This document shows positions 19,349 to 27,351 of a DNA stretch of 64,000 nucleotides, in pieces. Below the pieces are notes generated by a model. That model ran no database searches and was not told where the DNA came from. It saw only the letters and a program-made list of their open reading frames with translations. The position numbers were made by a program, and so were the translations under genes. Source of the DNA: Bacteroidales bacterium (GTDB lineage: Bacteria; Bacteroidota; Bacteroidia; Bacteroidales; F082); assembly GCA_017531225.1 (NCBI GenBank), contig JAFXLL010000009.1, forward strand, positions 62,001 through 126,000, written 5' to 3'. Each line of letters begins with the position of its first letter. The stretch's first letter is position 1.

Positions 19349-20202
19349 TTTTCAAGCAGATCTTTAGCCATGCCGAGGAACATCAGAGCCACGGCATTGA
19401 AATCCATGTTGAGGTCTTTGCTCAGGCCGACTCTATCTTTAAAGATGGCCACGTTGAACCATTGCAGGCACTGGAAGGCGCGGTGGAAATACAGGCGCTT
19501 CAACTCGTCCTCAGTGGGTTTGTGACCAACATAACATTCAAGCAATGCCAAGGCCTTGTCGAATCCGGCGTTGCCGTAGCAAGCGATGTCGTAGAAAGGA
19601 TCGTTCATGCCTGCGAATTCCCAGTCGAGCACATAGAGCTTGTCGCCATTGATGACGAGGTTGGTAGGTTGGTAGTCGCAGTGGCATGGCACCATAGTCA
19701 CGCTGCGATAAGTCTTGCGCAACTCTTCCAGCTTGGCGCGGAGATCGAGGTATTCTTGAGGATGGGTGAAACCTGTTTCGCGGCAGTAGCGCTCGTCGTC
19801 GTCGAGGCGGCCAAAGGCGTTGTAATCCTTAAACTTCAGGTTGCTGCCGTGGATCTTCTTCAGAGCTTTGACAGACATTTCATTATATGATACCACGTCG
19901 GTGGTGCTCATGATAGTGCCTTCCACGAACTCTGCCAGCTTCTCGCCGGAGAGGATCTCCACGTAGGTGGTCACGTTGTTGAGGCCTAACTTATCCACTT
20001 CCTGGATGTTATGCCATTCATCGACGCGATCTACGAACTTCTCGGCGAATTTGCCGGGGACGCGGTAGGTGTATTTTTTGCCGAGGGCTTCTACAACGTA
20101 GGTGTAGTTGCTCATGCCGCCTTCGAGGCGCATGACGATCTTAGCGTCTTGAGTGTGTAATAGTGCGTTTACTCTAGCAACGATGTATTCTTCAACGTTC
20201 AT
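19345..20202 (-). CDS. Choline-kinase/LicA-type phosphotransferase
   Basis: 285 residues of the APH/choline kinase fold. The catalytic loop HCDYQPTNLV (HxDxxxxN) and the metal-binding YVLDWEFAGMNDPFYDIA are intact, as is the N-terminal nucleotide-binding region (RLEGGMSNYTYVV). Relatives phosphorylate choline, ethanolamine or similar small alcohols, sometimes for surface decoration. The substrate cannot be assigned. It precedes the SufT-like gene with a 4-bp overlap and has its own promoter. Confidence 0.82.
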   Translation of the reverse strand: MNVEEYIVARVNALLHTQDAKIVMRLEGGMSNYTYVVEALGKKYTYRVPGKFAEKFVDRVDEWHNIQEVDKLGLNNVTTYVEILSGEKLAEFVEGTIMSTTDVVSYNEMSVKALKKIHGSNLKFKDYNAFGRLDDDERYCRETGFTHPQEYLDLRAKLEELRKTYRSVTMVPCHCDYQPTNLVINGDKLYVLDWEFAGMNDPFYDIACYGNAGFDKALALLECYVGHKPTEDELKRLYFHRAFQCLQWFNVAIFKDRVGLSKDLNMDFNAVALMFLGMAKDLLEK

Positions 20203-20226
20203 TTTAGTTAGTTTTTAAAATGTGCG

Positions 20227-20234
20227 CAAAGATA
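20227..20234 (-). promoter_or_regulatory. -7 box (TATCTTTG) for the phosphotransferase gene
   Basis: Minus-strand TATCTTTG followed by C, 25 bp before the ATG at 20202. Confidence 0.6.
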
Positions 20235-20277
20235 ATTCTAAATTCTGTATTCTTTATTCTAAATCCAATTTTTTTCT

Positions 20278-20285
20278 TACTTTTG
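20278..20285 (+). promoter_or_regulatory. -7 box (TACTTTTG) for the tRNA gene
   Basis: TACTTTTG followed by C, 17 bp before the first base of tRNA-Ala, the usual spacing for a stable RNA with a short leader. Confidence 0.6.
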
Positions 20286-20301
20286 CCGCCTGAAATCAAA
20301 A

Positions 20302-20374
20302 GGGGATTTAGTTCATCTGGTAGAACGTCAGGTTCGCAATCTGAAGGTGGCCGGTTCGAGTCCGGTAATCTCCA
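20302..20374 (+). tRNA. tRNA-Ala (anticodon CGC)
   Basis: Folds as a full cloverleaf of 73 nt without an encoded CCA. Acceptor GGGGATT pairs with AATCTCC, including a G3-U70 pair, the classic alanine identity element. The D arm is GTTC/GAAC; the anticodon stem is TCAGG/TCTGA with loop TTCGCAA; the T arm is GCCGG/CCGGT with loop TTCGAGT; the discriminator is A. Anticodon CGC reads GCG. Its 3' end is the attachment site of the adjoining island. Confidence 0.92.
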
Positions 20375-20375
20375 C
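20361..20375 (+). other. attL: left end of the genomic island in the tRNA-Ala 3' end
   Basis: TCCGGTAATCTCCAC covers the 3' half of the T arm, the acceptor strand and one more base. An exact copy lies at 32251-32265. Tyrosine integrases commonly recombine at this part of tRNA genes, and the crossover restores the tRNA. Confidence 0.85.
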
Positions 20376-20378
20376 TTT

Positions 20379-20417
20379 AGGGGACAACAGGTCAACTGCT
20401 GTCCCCTTTATTGTTTT
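20379..20417 (+). terminator. Terminator downstream of tRNA-Ala
   Basis: AGGGGACAACAG pairs with CTGCTGTCCCCT around a five-base loop with one mismatch, followed by TTATTGTTTTTAT. It lies inside the island, so the element brings its own terminator for the tRNA transcript. Confidence 0.8.
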
Positions 20418-20544
20418 TATAAGTATTTGAAAATCTTCGAAATACATCGAAAATTTCGTTCTTATTTTCGGTTCGATAACCATCCATTTTTTAGGCTTAT
20501 CTTCAGCTCTCCTGCTTCTTTAATACAACAAGCATACAGATTAA

Positions 20545-20733
20545 GAACTTGGCATCAACATTCATTCGTTGAACAATGCGTTCTGCAAGTTACGGAAAGA
20601 AAACAAGCCCTTGGAATATGTCACCAAAACTGGCTACATCATTCGTAAGGGCGAAATCATTATGAAGGAAACCGAAAACAAGGCCAAGAATTATCTTGGA
20701 TTAAAAAGGGAGCAATTGATAGATATTAAGTGA
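20545..20733 (+). pseudogene. Degraded C-terminal gene remnant
   Basis: An open stretch of about 62 codons with protein-like composition (for example KPLEYVTKTGYIIRKGEIIM) ends at a TGA at 20731. It has no credible start and stop codons interrupt it just upstream. I do not recognise the family. It is read here as the tail of a gene truncated at the island edge; a chance frame cannot be excluded. The rest of 20418-20740 shows nothing else. Confidence 0.35.
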
Positions 20734-20740
20734 TTGGATT

Positions 20741-21289
20741 TTAATTATGAATATGAAGAGTTATCTGGTTGTTAGCATAAAATAATACAATCATTACTCC
20801 ATTGAACATCCATTGATATGTAATGTCACTATTAACCATATTTGGTTCACCTAATATCTTTGCATATTTATCACGGATTTCCATCAAGTAGTCTTTAATC
20901 ATCGTGTTTGGTTTGTTGTTTACATACACCATAATACTATTGAGATTGTTGTTTGCATCAAAGCCTAAAGAGATATAGTCTATCTCTTCAAACTTTTTTC
21001 TGGCAACCTTAATAGTTTTCGAGCCTGTCCCCAACATTTGCATTGCCTCCAAGTCCTTTTTATAATCAAGCATTTCTTTTTGGGTCGCTAAACCAAGATG
21101 TGTAATCCTTGCCCATACGAAATCGAACGCCTCGCCGATAACCAAACCAAGAAAACCATTTTTTGAGATTGCAAATAATGGTTGAACTAACATAGCGTCC
21201 TTTGTTTTCCCTTTTAACTTCAACACAAGATAGACAACAATTAATGCTAATAAACAAGTACTTAAAATAATAATCGCTGTTGTTTTCAT
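20741..21289 (-). CDS. Hypothetical protein with N-terminal membrane anchor
   Basis: 182 residues from the ATG at 21289 (MKTTAIIILSTCLLALIVVYLVL); the frame runs ten codons further upstream, but a -7 box at 21317-21324 favours this start. One N-terminal transmembrane helix is followed by a soluble domain of about 150 residues with no motif I recognise, ending in alternating strands (YQWMFNGVMIVLFY). It is AT-rich compared with the core genes, in keeping with its place in the island. Confidence 0.6.
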   Translation of the reverse strand: MKTTAIIILSTCLLALIVVYLVLKLKGKTKDAMLVQPLFAISKNGFLGLVIGEAFDFVWARITHLGLATQKEMLDYKKDLEAMQMLGTGSKTIKVARKKFEEIDYISLGFDANNNLNSIMVYVNNKPNTMIKDYLMEIRDKYAKILGEPNMVNSDITYQWMFNGVMIVLFYANNQITLHIHN

Positions 21290-21316
21290 GGTTTTATAAT
21301 TTAGGTTTCTTTTATG

Positions 21317-21324
21317 CAAAGATA
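21317..21324 (-). promoter_or_regulatory. -7 box (TATCTTTG) for the anchored hypothetical protein
   Basis: Minus-strand TATCTTTG followed by C, 28 bp before the chosen ATG. Confidence 0.55.
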
Positions 21325-21330
21325 AATAAA

Positions 21331-21384
21331 AATCAAATAGATGCTATTTCGTCAAGAATAATAGTCAATCAAATCTATTTGATT
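21331..21384. repeat. 12-bp inverted repeat in an AT-rich gap
   Basis: AATCAAATAGAT (21331-21342) and its exact complement (21373-21384), 30 bp apart, just upstream of a minus-strand -7 box. It may be an operator or part of a vanished element. The remainder of the 21385-21626 gap shows only AT-rich sequence and a weak TATCTTTA box near 21596. Confidence 0.5.
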
Positions 21385-21626
21385 AAAAAGACACAAAAAC
21401 AAGTTGTGTTTGAACATTAAGAATAGATTATATTGATACAATATCGTACAGGGATTTCAAAAACGATTGGTCAATAAGTAAATTAACTGAAGGTGATATA
21501 TCGTTTTTCTTGAAATAACGGAATAATTCATTGGAGGTGATTGGCCACTGTTATTTCCATAAACAAAAAAAGAAAAAACCAATTCCAATTTTACCTATCT
21601 TTACTGCTTCAAACAAAACGAATTGT

Positions 21627-22364
21627 ATGAAAAGGATTATCACTGGCTTACTAGCCCTCTTGGGATTGGCCGCATGTAGCCAACAAAGCTCTTACGAAGT
21701 CGATAGCTTTACAACGCAAAACGGAAAGACAGTCAAAATTCATGCCCTTGTTCATTCCTCCATGCGCATCGAATATGACGGTACAGAGATAGAGATTGAC
21801 CCCGTTTTGAAGCTTGGAGAGAAAACCATTGACTACGCTTCCATGCCCAAAACCGACTATATTTTCATCACCCACGAACATTTTGACCATCTTGACACTG
21901 CGGCAATAAAACTTCTGACGGGTGACAACACACAGCTTATCACAAACCAACGCTGTGCTGATATGCTTGGTTATGGCACAGTAATGGCCAATGGTGATGT
22001 GCTTCAGTTGGCCGATGACTTTTCTGTTGAGGCTGTTCCCGCTTATAACACCACAGAAGGGCATCAGAACTTCCACCCCAAGGGAAGGGATAACGGCTTC
22101 ATCCTAACTCTTGATGGACTGAGAATCTATATCGCTGGAGATACTGAAGATATTCCTGAGATGGCTGGCATCAAGGATGTCGATATTGCCTTCTTACCAT
22201 GCAACCAGCCCTACACCATGACGGTTGAACAACTTGTCAATGCTGCACGGATGGTCAAGCCGAAAGTGCTCTTCCCTTACCACTATGGCCAGACTGATGT
22301 AAACGGAATCCCATCACAACTTGAAGCCGATGGAATCGAGGTGAGGGTTAGGCATTACGAATAA
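21627..22364 (+). CDS. Metallo-beta-lactamase-fold lipoprotein
   Basis: 245 residues from MKRIITGLLALLGLAAC, a lipoprotein signal with the lipidated cysteine at LAAC; I reject the longer frame starting at 21531. The metal site is that of UlaG-like hydrolases: HEHFDHLD, a following histidine (EGHQNFHP), IAGDTEDIP and PYHYGQTD. It is probably a lipid-anchored periplasmic hydrolase of unknown substrate. It overlaps the convergent NUDIX gene by 10 bp. Confidence 0.8.
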   Translation: MKRIITGLLALLGLAACSQQSSYEVDSFTTQNGKTVKIHALVHSSMRIEYDGTEIEIDPVLKLGEKTIDYASMPKTDYIFITHEHFDHLDTAAIKLLTGDNTQLITNQRCADMLGYGTVMANGDVLQLADDFSVEAVPAYNTTEGHQNFHPKGRDNGFILTLDGLRIYIAGDTEDIPEMAGIKDVDIAFLPCNQPYTMTVEQLVNAARMVKPKVLFPYHYGQTDVNGIPSQLEADGIEVRVRHYE

Positions 22365-22858
22365 TCGGTTTTTTCATCCAAATAAGCGTTCAAGAAACTT
22401 TCAGCCAGACTATTTGGACGGATGTTTCTTCGTGCATCATCTGGCATGAACCATTGATAGGAGTCAATCTCTTTGTTAGTCGAAAGCTCACTGTCATCTT
22501 TTACAAAGGCTGTGAAATTGCACATCAAAGTATTCGACGGCTCAAAGAAACTGGTGCGGTTGAACTTGATGCGGCTAACAGTCATTCCCGTCTCTTCCTT
22601 GATTTCACGACCGACGGCATGTTCCACCTGTTCGCCACGGTTTACATAGCCTGCCACAAGAATGAACCAAGGCCTTCCATATTGCTTGATCAGTAGTATT
22701 CCCCCGGTCTGCTCATTGATGACGATCATGCTCACCGCCACATTATACATGGGTAACCGGTATTGCTCGCATTTAGGGCAATAAGGCACAATCCCCTCGC
22801 CCTCAAGCTCCTTCTCGATCAGGGCCGTTCCGCACTCGAAGCAATGTTTCTGTATCAT
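22355..22858 (-). CDS. NUDIX hydrolase with N-terminal zinc ribbon
   Basis: 167 residues. A zinc ribbon comes first (CFECG at 4-8 and CPKCE near 28-32), then a full Nudix box: GYVNRGEQVEHAVG followed by REIKEETGM. The layout resembles the C-terminal half of NAD-capped RNA/NADH pyrophosphatase NudC, but the NudC-specific SQPWPFP stretch is not evident; the corresponding region reads RPWFILVAGYV. The substrate is therefore uncertain. It is the last gene of a leftward run of compact genes. Confidence 0.8.
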   Translation of the reverse strand: MIQKHCFECGTALIEKELEGEGIVPYCPKCEQYRLPMYNVAVSMIVINEQTGGILLIKQYGRPWFILVAGYVNRGEQVEHAVGREIKEETGMTVSRIKFNRTSFFEPSNTLMCNFTAFVKDDSELSTNKEIDSYQWFMPDDARRNIRPNSLAESFLNAYLDEKTDYS

Positions 22859-22864
22859 ATCTTT

Positions 22865-23608
22865 CTATCTGTTTGTTTTCATGTTGAGAATCCTGGTTGC
22901 TATTTCTTCGGGATGGTCAACTAACAATTGCCCATGATTCATTTTTGGAAAGACCTCGATGTGAGCATTAGGGCAAAGTTTTAGCAGATGCTCCACCTGA
23001 GGTTTGGCTACAAATGCTTCCTTCGTGCCGTACCAAAAATGGATGTCTTCGCCTTGGATGGATTCCAACTTGTTTGTATAAACATCCTTGTAACCGTCAC
23101 GGACGGCTTTACCCTTTCCATAAGGCCAAACCTTCTTGCATTCGTCCAGCAACACATCGAAATAGTGCGAATGGAATACGAATTTCCAGAATCCTGTCCA
23201 ATGATAGCACGTCCATACGTTTAAGCTCTGATAGTATCGCAATGGATTCACGCTCCACTTAGGCAAAGGCAACAATGGTGCAGCATCCATAATGGCGTGG
23301 CCGATGACAATCTCATTCCGCTCCATGATTCGGGACAGGATTTTACCACCTAATGATAATCCGTAGGCAACCTCCAAATGTCCACCAAGGTTTTCTTGAA
23401 CATATCTGATTACCTGAACAGATTGGTCGTCAACGGAGGTGAAATTAGACGCTTTACCAATCAGAAAACCGTCGATGCCAACTGCAACGATGAAGAAATC
23501 GTCCTTCAGCAGTTTTATCAGCGGCAGGAATATTTCGTATGATACTCCCAATCCCGGAATCAGCAGCAAACTTTGATTCTTTTTATTTCCGTAGGTGTTG
23601 AATGTCAT
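22865..23608 (-). CDS. Alpha/beta hydrolase
   Basis: 247 residues of the alpha/beta hydrolase fold. The nucleophile elbow is YGLSLGGKI with the catalytic serine, the oxyanion region is LLIPGLGVSYEIF, and the late histidine is in FPKMNHGQLL. The substrate is unknown. Its start overlaps the stop of the TfoX-domain gene by 4 bp. Confidence 0.8.
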   Translation of the reverse strand: MTFNTYGNKKNQSLLLIPGLGVSYEIFLPLIKLLKDDFFIVAVGIDGFLIGKASNFTSVDDQSVQVIRYVQENLGGHLEVAYGLSLGGKILSRIMERNEIVIGHAIMDAAPLLPLPKWSVNPLRYYQSLNVWTCYHWTGFWKFVFHSHYFDVLLDECKKVWPYGKGKAVRDGYKDVYTNKLESIQGEDIHFWYGTKEAFVAKPQVEHLLKLCPNAHIEVFPKMNHGQLLVDHPEEIATRILNMKTNR

Positions 23609-23925
23609 AACCCTTTTTTCTTTTTCACAACTGGCAGTTCATTATACATTGATAAAACCAACTCTTTCAAGAAATCGCGATTCTCCACATTGTCAACCAA
23701 TAGCATCGGTTTGGCTCCATCATACGGCAACTCTAACGACGCATCTGGCATTTTCTCACGTGCCGACTTTGTTGGTTTGACCAAAAAACGGTTGTCGTAG
23801 ATTCCTCCAATGATTTTGTCTCGGTAATAGAGGATGTATTCGCCCATCATCTTTCGAGCGTTTATTTCATTCAAGCCTGAAAGCTGTTCCAAAATGAAAT
23901 CGGCGTAGTCTTTTGTTGAAGCCAT
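23605..23925 (-). CDS. TfoX N-terminal domain protein
   Basis: 106 residues matching the TfoX/Sxy N-terminal domain: INARKMMGEYILYYRDKIIGGIYDNRFLVKPT, listed here as two segments around ILYY, is the core. In full TfoX this domain is linked to competence control, but stand-alone copies are common and of unknown function. A -7 box sits 25 bp upstream. It is co-transcribed with the alpha/beta hydrolase. Confidence 0.75.
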   Translation of the reverse strand: MASTKDYADFILEQLSGLNEINARKMMGEYILYYRDKIIGGIYDNRFLVKPTKSAREKMPDASLELPYDGAKPMLLVDNVENRDFLKELVLSMYNELPVVKKKKGL

Positions 23926-23949
23926 AACTATGGATGATTAGATTGATGA

Positions 23950-23957
23950 CAAAGTTA
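23950..23957 (-). promoter_or_regulatory. -7 box (TAACTTTG) for the TfoX-domain gene
   Basis: Minus-strand TAACTTTG, 24 bp before the ATG at 23925. Confidence 0.5.
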
Positions 23958-23973
23958 GGTGCTGCAAAGATTA

Positions 23974-24453
23974 TTATTCCCCCGGCTCCCAAAGTTCAAC
24001 CCGTCGGCCTTCACCGTCCTCAATATGAACAAACTTGCCCAAGCCTTCGTATTCAGTCACCTCGTCAACAAATTTCACACTATCCGCACGTAAACGTTCA
24101 ACAATGGCATCCATATCGTCAACGATGTAATTGATCATCATATCATTATCGCCAAAATAGTCAGTGTTCGCTTCAAATGGTGTCCATACGGTTTGCCCTT
24201 CTGTTTTACCATCCTTGTCAAGATGCCAAGCGAAGATGTGTCCATAAGGGCCGTTTTCAATACCCAGATGGTCTTCATACCACTGTTTTGTCTTTTCAGG
24301 ATCTTGGCTCTTGAAGAAAACTCCTCCTATGCCAATCACTTTACCTTTTGTTGACTCCATATTATCTGTATTTGTTGATTGTTCTTGCTTCTTATGGTTG
24401 CAGCTTGTAGCCAGCAATAGGGCAAGGGCTGCGAAAAACAATTGCTTTTTCAT
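23974..24453 (-). CDS. VOC/glyoxalase-fold lipoprotein
   Basis: 159 residues with a lipoprotein signal (MKKQLFFAALALLLATSC). The mature part is a single vicinal-oxygen-chelate module: GIGGVFFKSQDPEKTKQWY, an HLGI turn, YIVDDMDAIVERL and EDGEGRRVELWEP with the C-terminal metal-type glutamate. Most relatives are cytosolic; the lipobox here suggests periplasmic location. The function is unknown. Confidence 0.75.
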   Translation of the reverse strand: MKKQLFFAALALLLATSCNHKKQEQSTNTDNMESTKGKVIGIGGVFFKSQDPEKTKQWYEDHLGIENGPYGHIFAWHLDKDGKTEGQTVWTPFEANTDYFGDNDMMINYIVDDMDAIVERLRADSVKFVDEVTEYEGLGKFVHIEDGEGRRVELWEPGE

Positions 24454-24503
24454 ATTAGGTCGATTAGTGCTATGGAGTTCATTGAGGTCATTGGGTTTGA
24501 TTT

Positions 24504-24737
24504 TTAGAATAGCATTTCACAGATTCTATCTTCCCTGATGATTTTTGGTGCCGACTTCCCTGCAAGCACCAACACTTTCTTGCCATTCCTGTATATGTGA
24601 AGCTGCCTTGATCGCACCACAGCTGCCAGTTCTGGGTCATCTTGCATCGCTATCCAAAGACGATGATATGCGCCATCCTCTTCGAACAGTTTCTTCTGCA
24701 AGTGAGAGCACATATTTGTTGTGTCTATTGTCATCAT
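24504..24737 (-). CDS. Small hypothetical protein
   Basis: 77 residues, no recognised family. A helical N-terminal half (CSHLQKKLFEEDGAYHRLW) precedes a basic, strand-rich end (LHIYRNGKKVLVLAGKSAP). It lies in series with the neighbouring minus-strand genes, 50 bp after the VOC gene and 9 bp from the kinase gene. It may be a complete small protein or a fragment. Confidence 0.5.
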   Translation of the reverse strand: MMTIDTTNMCSHLQKKLFEEDGAYHRLWIAMQDDPELAAVVRSRQLHIYRNGKKVLVLAGKSAPKIIREDRICEMLF

Positions 24738-24746
24738 AGTTCTATT

Positions 24747-25274
24747 TCAATTATTCTCCAAAATGGCATTTATTATGTCTTCGTAATCAGTATCTATCAA
24801 CATTACACGCTCTCCATATTGAGCAAAGCCATTGATATAGTAATGATTGTCTTCCTTAAGAGTGTCTGCTGTAAAGCCCATGTCATACAACCTTGTTTCT
24901 ATGTCGGAATTATGATTCTTGATCTCATCGAAATGAGCATCAATGAAGGCGTCTGACATCGCAAGACAAACAAACCGGATTGATGGCAAGTATCTTTCAT
25001 CAAAATATTTCCTCCAATCAAACGGAATATAACAGCCTTCTACAATCAAATCCTGATGGTTCTCAATCGCAGTCTTCATCATCTCCCGAATAATCGGCCA
25101 CAGATAATCGGTAAGGGCATCATCGTCTTCTGGTGTGAGGCTTGTATCCCCACTACGAATCAAGCCCATCTTCAAATGATCGATGGACAAATAGGGATAT
25201 TTGTACTTCTCAAGCATCCGCTGGGCAAGAAGTGTTTTCCCCGTGTGGGAGGCACCTGTTATCAGAATAATCAT
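24747..25274 (-). CDS. P-loop kinase-like ATPase
   Basis: 175 residues with Walker A GASHTGKT (residues 7-14) and a lid-like helical region, resembling the small adenylate-kinase/2-phosphoglycerate-kinase group of P-loop phosphotransferases. EGCYIPFDWRKYF is a likely substrate-side segment. The substrate is not predictable. Its start overlaps the acetyltransferase stop by 4 bp. Confidence 0.72.
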   Translation of the reverse strand: MIILITGASHTGKTLLAQRMLEKYKYPYLSIDHLKMGLIRSGDTSLTPEDDDALTDYLWPIIREMMKTAIENHQDLIVEGCYIPFDWRKYFDERYLPSIRFVCLAMSDAFIDAHFDEIKNHNSDIETRLYDMGFTADTLKEDNHYYINGFAQYGERVMLIDTDYEDIINAILENN

Positions 25275-25927
25275 AATCTTGTCTTTATCTCCTTTTTGAC
25301 TATTTCCAAATCTCTACAAGAAAGGATGGGCATCAGGCTCTCGATCTCCTCAATGCATTTATCCCACCATTTGAATTTGAGCAACAATTCAATCAGTTCA
25401 TCATCAAAGCGTTTCTTGATGACGCGGCAGGGATTGCCAACCGCAACAGCGTATGGGGGAATATCCGAAGCCACCACCGAATTGGCTCCTATGATGGCGC
25501 CGTCACCGATATGAATCCCCGGCATCACTGTTACGTTTTGGCCTATCCAAACATCGTTGCCAATGACGGTATCGCCTTTCAATGGCAGTTCCTCTTTCAC
25601 TGGAGCGATTGCCGAACCCCAGTCTCCGCCCATGATGTAAAAGGGATAAGTGGTCGCACCGTCCATCCTGTGATTGGCACCATTCATGACAAACTCTACT
25701 CCCTTGGCAATAGCGCAGAATTTGCCTATTATCAATTTGTCGCCGATGAAATCATAGAAGTGGGTGACATGTTTTTCAAACTGGTCAGCACCGTCCATGT
25801 CATCGTAATAGGTATAGTCACCAATAATGATGCGAGGATTCTTCACCACGTTCTTGATAAAACAGAGACGTGGCAGGTTGGGATTAGGAAATGCCTCGTT
25901 GGGATTGGGTCTATTAGAGATGTTCAT
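25271..25927 (-). CDS. CatB/Vat-type acyltransferase (left-handed beta-helix)
   Basis: 218 residues with hexapeptide repeats (IGDGAIIGANSVVAS, IGNDVWIGQNVTVMPG) and the ANHRMDG loop containing the catalytic histidine of xenobiotic acetyltransferases. The family includes streptogramin A (Vat) and chloramphenicol (CatB) acetyltransferases, and also sugar acetyltransferases. An antibiotic-resistance role is possible but cannot be concluded from family membership. Confidence 0.83.
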   Translation of the reverse strand: MNISNRPNPNEAFPNPNLPRLCFIKNVVKNPRIIIGDYTYYDDMDGADQFEKHVTHFYDFIGDKLIIGKFCAIAKGVEFVMNGANHRMDGATTYPFYIMGGDWGSAIAPVKEELPLKGDTVIGNDVWIGQNVTVMPGIHIGDGAIIGANSVVASDIPPYAVAVGNPCRVIKKRFDDELIELLLKFKWWDKCIEEIESLMPILSCRDLEIVKKEIKTRL

Positions 25928-25948
25928 AGTTCACGAGTTGCGGATTGT

Positions 25949-26332
25949 TTATCTTTTTTCCAATTTTGGCTTCACTGGATCTGTCAAACGGTATATGTGA
26001 TCGTATTCCACGTTGGTCACTCCATCAACCTTCCTGAAATACTCCATCGTCTCTTCCAGCGTCTTATCCTCGGGCTTCTTCAGCGCCATACCTGTAATGA
26101 TGTTATAATCATACACAATTTCACATCCGTAGTCGTCTATGGCCTTCAGTAATGGCGCTTTCCCAACCTCGGCATCATACATTACCAAGAAAACAGTTTT
26201 CGAGTGCTCAGGAATGTACTCGCCGCCTTGAATGGGTTTAGGCATCTCAACCACCTCCTGTTTCGTCCCACATGATCCACAAACCATGAAAGACATAAGG
26301 CAAACTATCAATATTTGGGGTTTCAACGGCAT
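25949..26332 (-). CDS. Lipoprotein with inhibitor I9-like fold
   Basis: 127 residues; a signal ending in a lipobox (MVCGSCG) and a mature domain of about 75 residues patterned like the subtilisin propeptide/inhibitor I9 fold (VFLVMYDAEVG, YDYNIITGMALK, GVTNVEYDHIYRL). No protease gene is adjacent. The I9 assignment is by pattern only. It lies one base from the PfkB kinase gene stop, in the same direction. Confidence 0.55.
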   Translation of the reverse strand: MPLKPQILIVCLMSFMVCGSCGTKQEVVEMPKPIQGGEYIPEHSKTVFLVMYDAEVGKAPLLKAIDDYGCEIVYDYNIITGMALKKPEDKTLEETMEYFRKVDGVTNVEYDHIYRLTDPVKPKLEKR

Positions 26333-26333
26333 A

Positions 26334-27230
26334 TCAAAGTGCTTTTAGTTCTGCCACCAACTCATCACTAATATTATTTCCAATCTGCTGGCACACATCC
26401 TGGCTCCAACGCTGCGCCATTTCAATCCGTTGGGCTTGTTCGTCCAAGCCTTTCAGAATGGCGTAAATATACCCGGCGTTGAAGTTGTCCCCGGCTCCGA
26501 CCGTGCTGACCGTCTCTATCGCTTGGACAGGGTAGGTCTCGCATCCATCAGGCGTGTAAACCCGTATCGTTTTTGCTCCATCAGTCAAGATCAACGTACT
26601 GCAAAGACGGCTCACTCGTTCATAGATTTCATCCCCGTTCTGAAGCCCATACAGATAACCAAAGTCTTCCATCGACCCGCGCACCACATCGGCCAGCTGC
26701 ATATTCTCCTCGATATTGGGCATCACTTCCGGCAACGCGGCTATATGGTTCTTCCTGAAGTTGACATCGTAATAGAGCCAAGCACCTGCCTCACATGCGC
26801 CACGCAACAAATCTCCAACGACAGGACGTATGGCGGGATTGATTGCGAAGAAGGATCCGAAGAGCACCACGTCGTTTTTTCCAATCTCAGGCAATTTCCC
26901 ATCCAACCAAACTGATGCGTGGTCTTTATAGAACTGGTATTGTGCGTCGTTATTCTCATCCAGGAAAGCCAGTGTGATATGCGACTTGTTTTGTTCATGA
27001 CGGCACACATATTCAGCTGAAACGCCATTGTCAACGAGGAAGTTGCAAATGATGTCTCCCACATGATCGCCGCCCACCTCCGTTACCATCGCACAATTAA
27101 CACCAGCCCGGCCCAGCGAAACTATGCTATTGAACGTTGAACCTCCCGGAACGGCTTTCTGCGGCTGGTCGTTCTTAAACAGGATATCCAGGACCGTCTC
27201 ACCTATGCCTATTACACGTTTCTTTGCCAT
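26334..27230 (-). CDS. PfkB-family sugar kinase
   Basis: 298 residues of the ribokinase fold. The N-terminal GIGETVLDI, the double-glycine PGGSTFNSIVSLGR and the C-terminal anion-hole motif TVSTVGAGDNFNAGYIY with the catalytic aspartate are intact. It resembles fructokinase-like members; the substrate is uncertain. It has its own -7 box at 27256-27263 and is divergent from the PNPOx gene. Confidence 0.88.
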   Translation of the reverse strand: MAKKRVIGIGETVLDILFKNDQPQKAVPGGSTFNSIVSLGRAGVNCAMVTEVGGDHVGDIICNFLVDNGVSAEYVCRHEQNKSHITLAFLDENNDAQYQFYKDHASVWLDGKLPEIGKNDVVLFGSFFAINPAIRPVVGDLLRGACEAGAWLYYDVNFRKNHIAALPEVMPNIEENMQLADVVRGSMEDFGYLYGLQNGDEIYERVSRLCSTLILTDGAKTIRVYTPDGCETYPVQAIETVSTVGAGDNFNAGYIYAILKGLDEQAQRIEMAQRWSQDVCQQIGNNISDELVAELKAL

Positions 27231-27255
27231 TCTGTTATCTCCTTACACATGGCAG

Positions 27256-27263
27256 CAAAGGTA
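27256..27263 (-). promoter_or_regulatory. -7 box (TACCTTTG) for the PfkB gene
   Basis: Minus-strand TACCTTTG followed by C, 26 bp before the PfkB ATG. Confidence 0.6.
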
Positions 27264-27320
27264 CGAAAAAAAACAGCAACCCGATAGTCCGCCCGGTTGT
27301 GAGTTTTCGGGATTATTTCG

Positions 27321-27328
27321 TATCTTTG
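27321..27328 (+). promoter_or_regulatory. -7 box (TATCTTTG) for the PNPOx-like operon
   Basis: TATCTTTG 24 bp before the ATG at 27352. It supports that start over the longer frame that opens at 27124 inside the PfkB gene. Confidence 0.6.
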
Positions 27329-27351
27329 ACCACCGAAACAACACAAACGCT

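Noticed and set aside
25271-25927. Streptogramin or chloramphenicol resistance gene
   Set aside because: The fold and the catalytic-loop histidine fit the Vat/CatB family, but the family also acetylates sugars; sequence alone does not support a resistance call.
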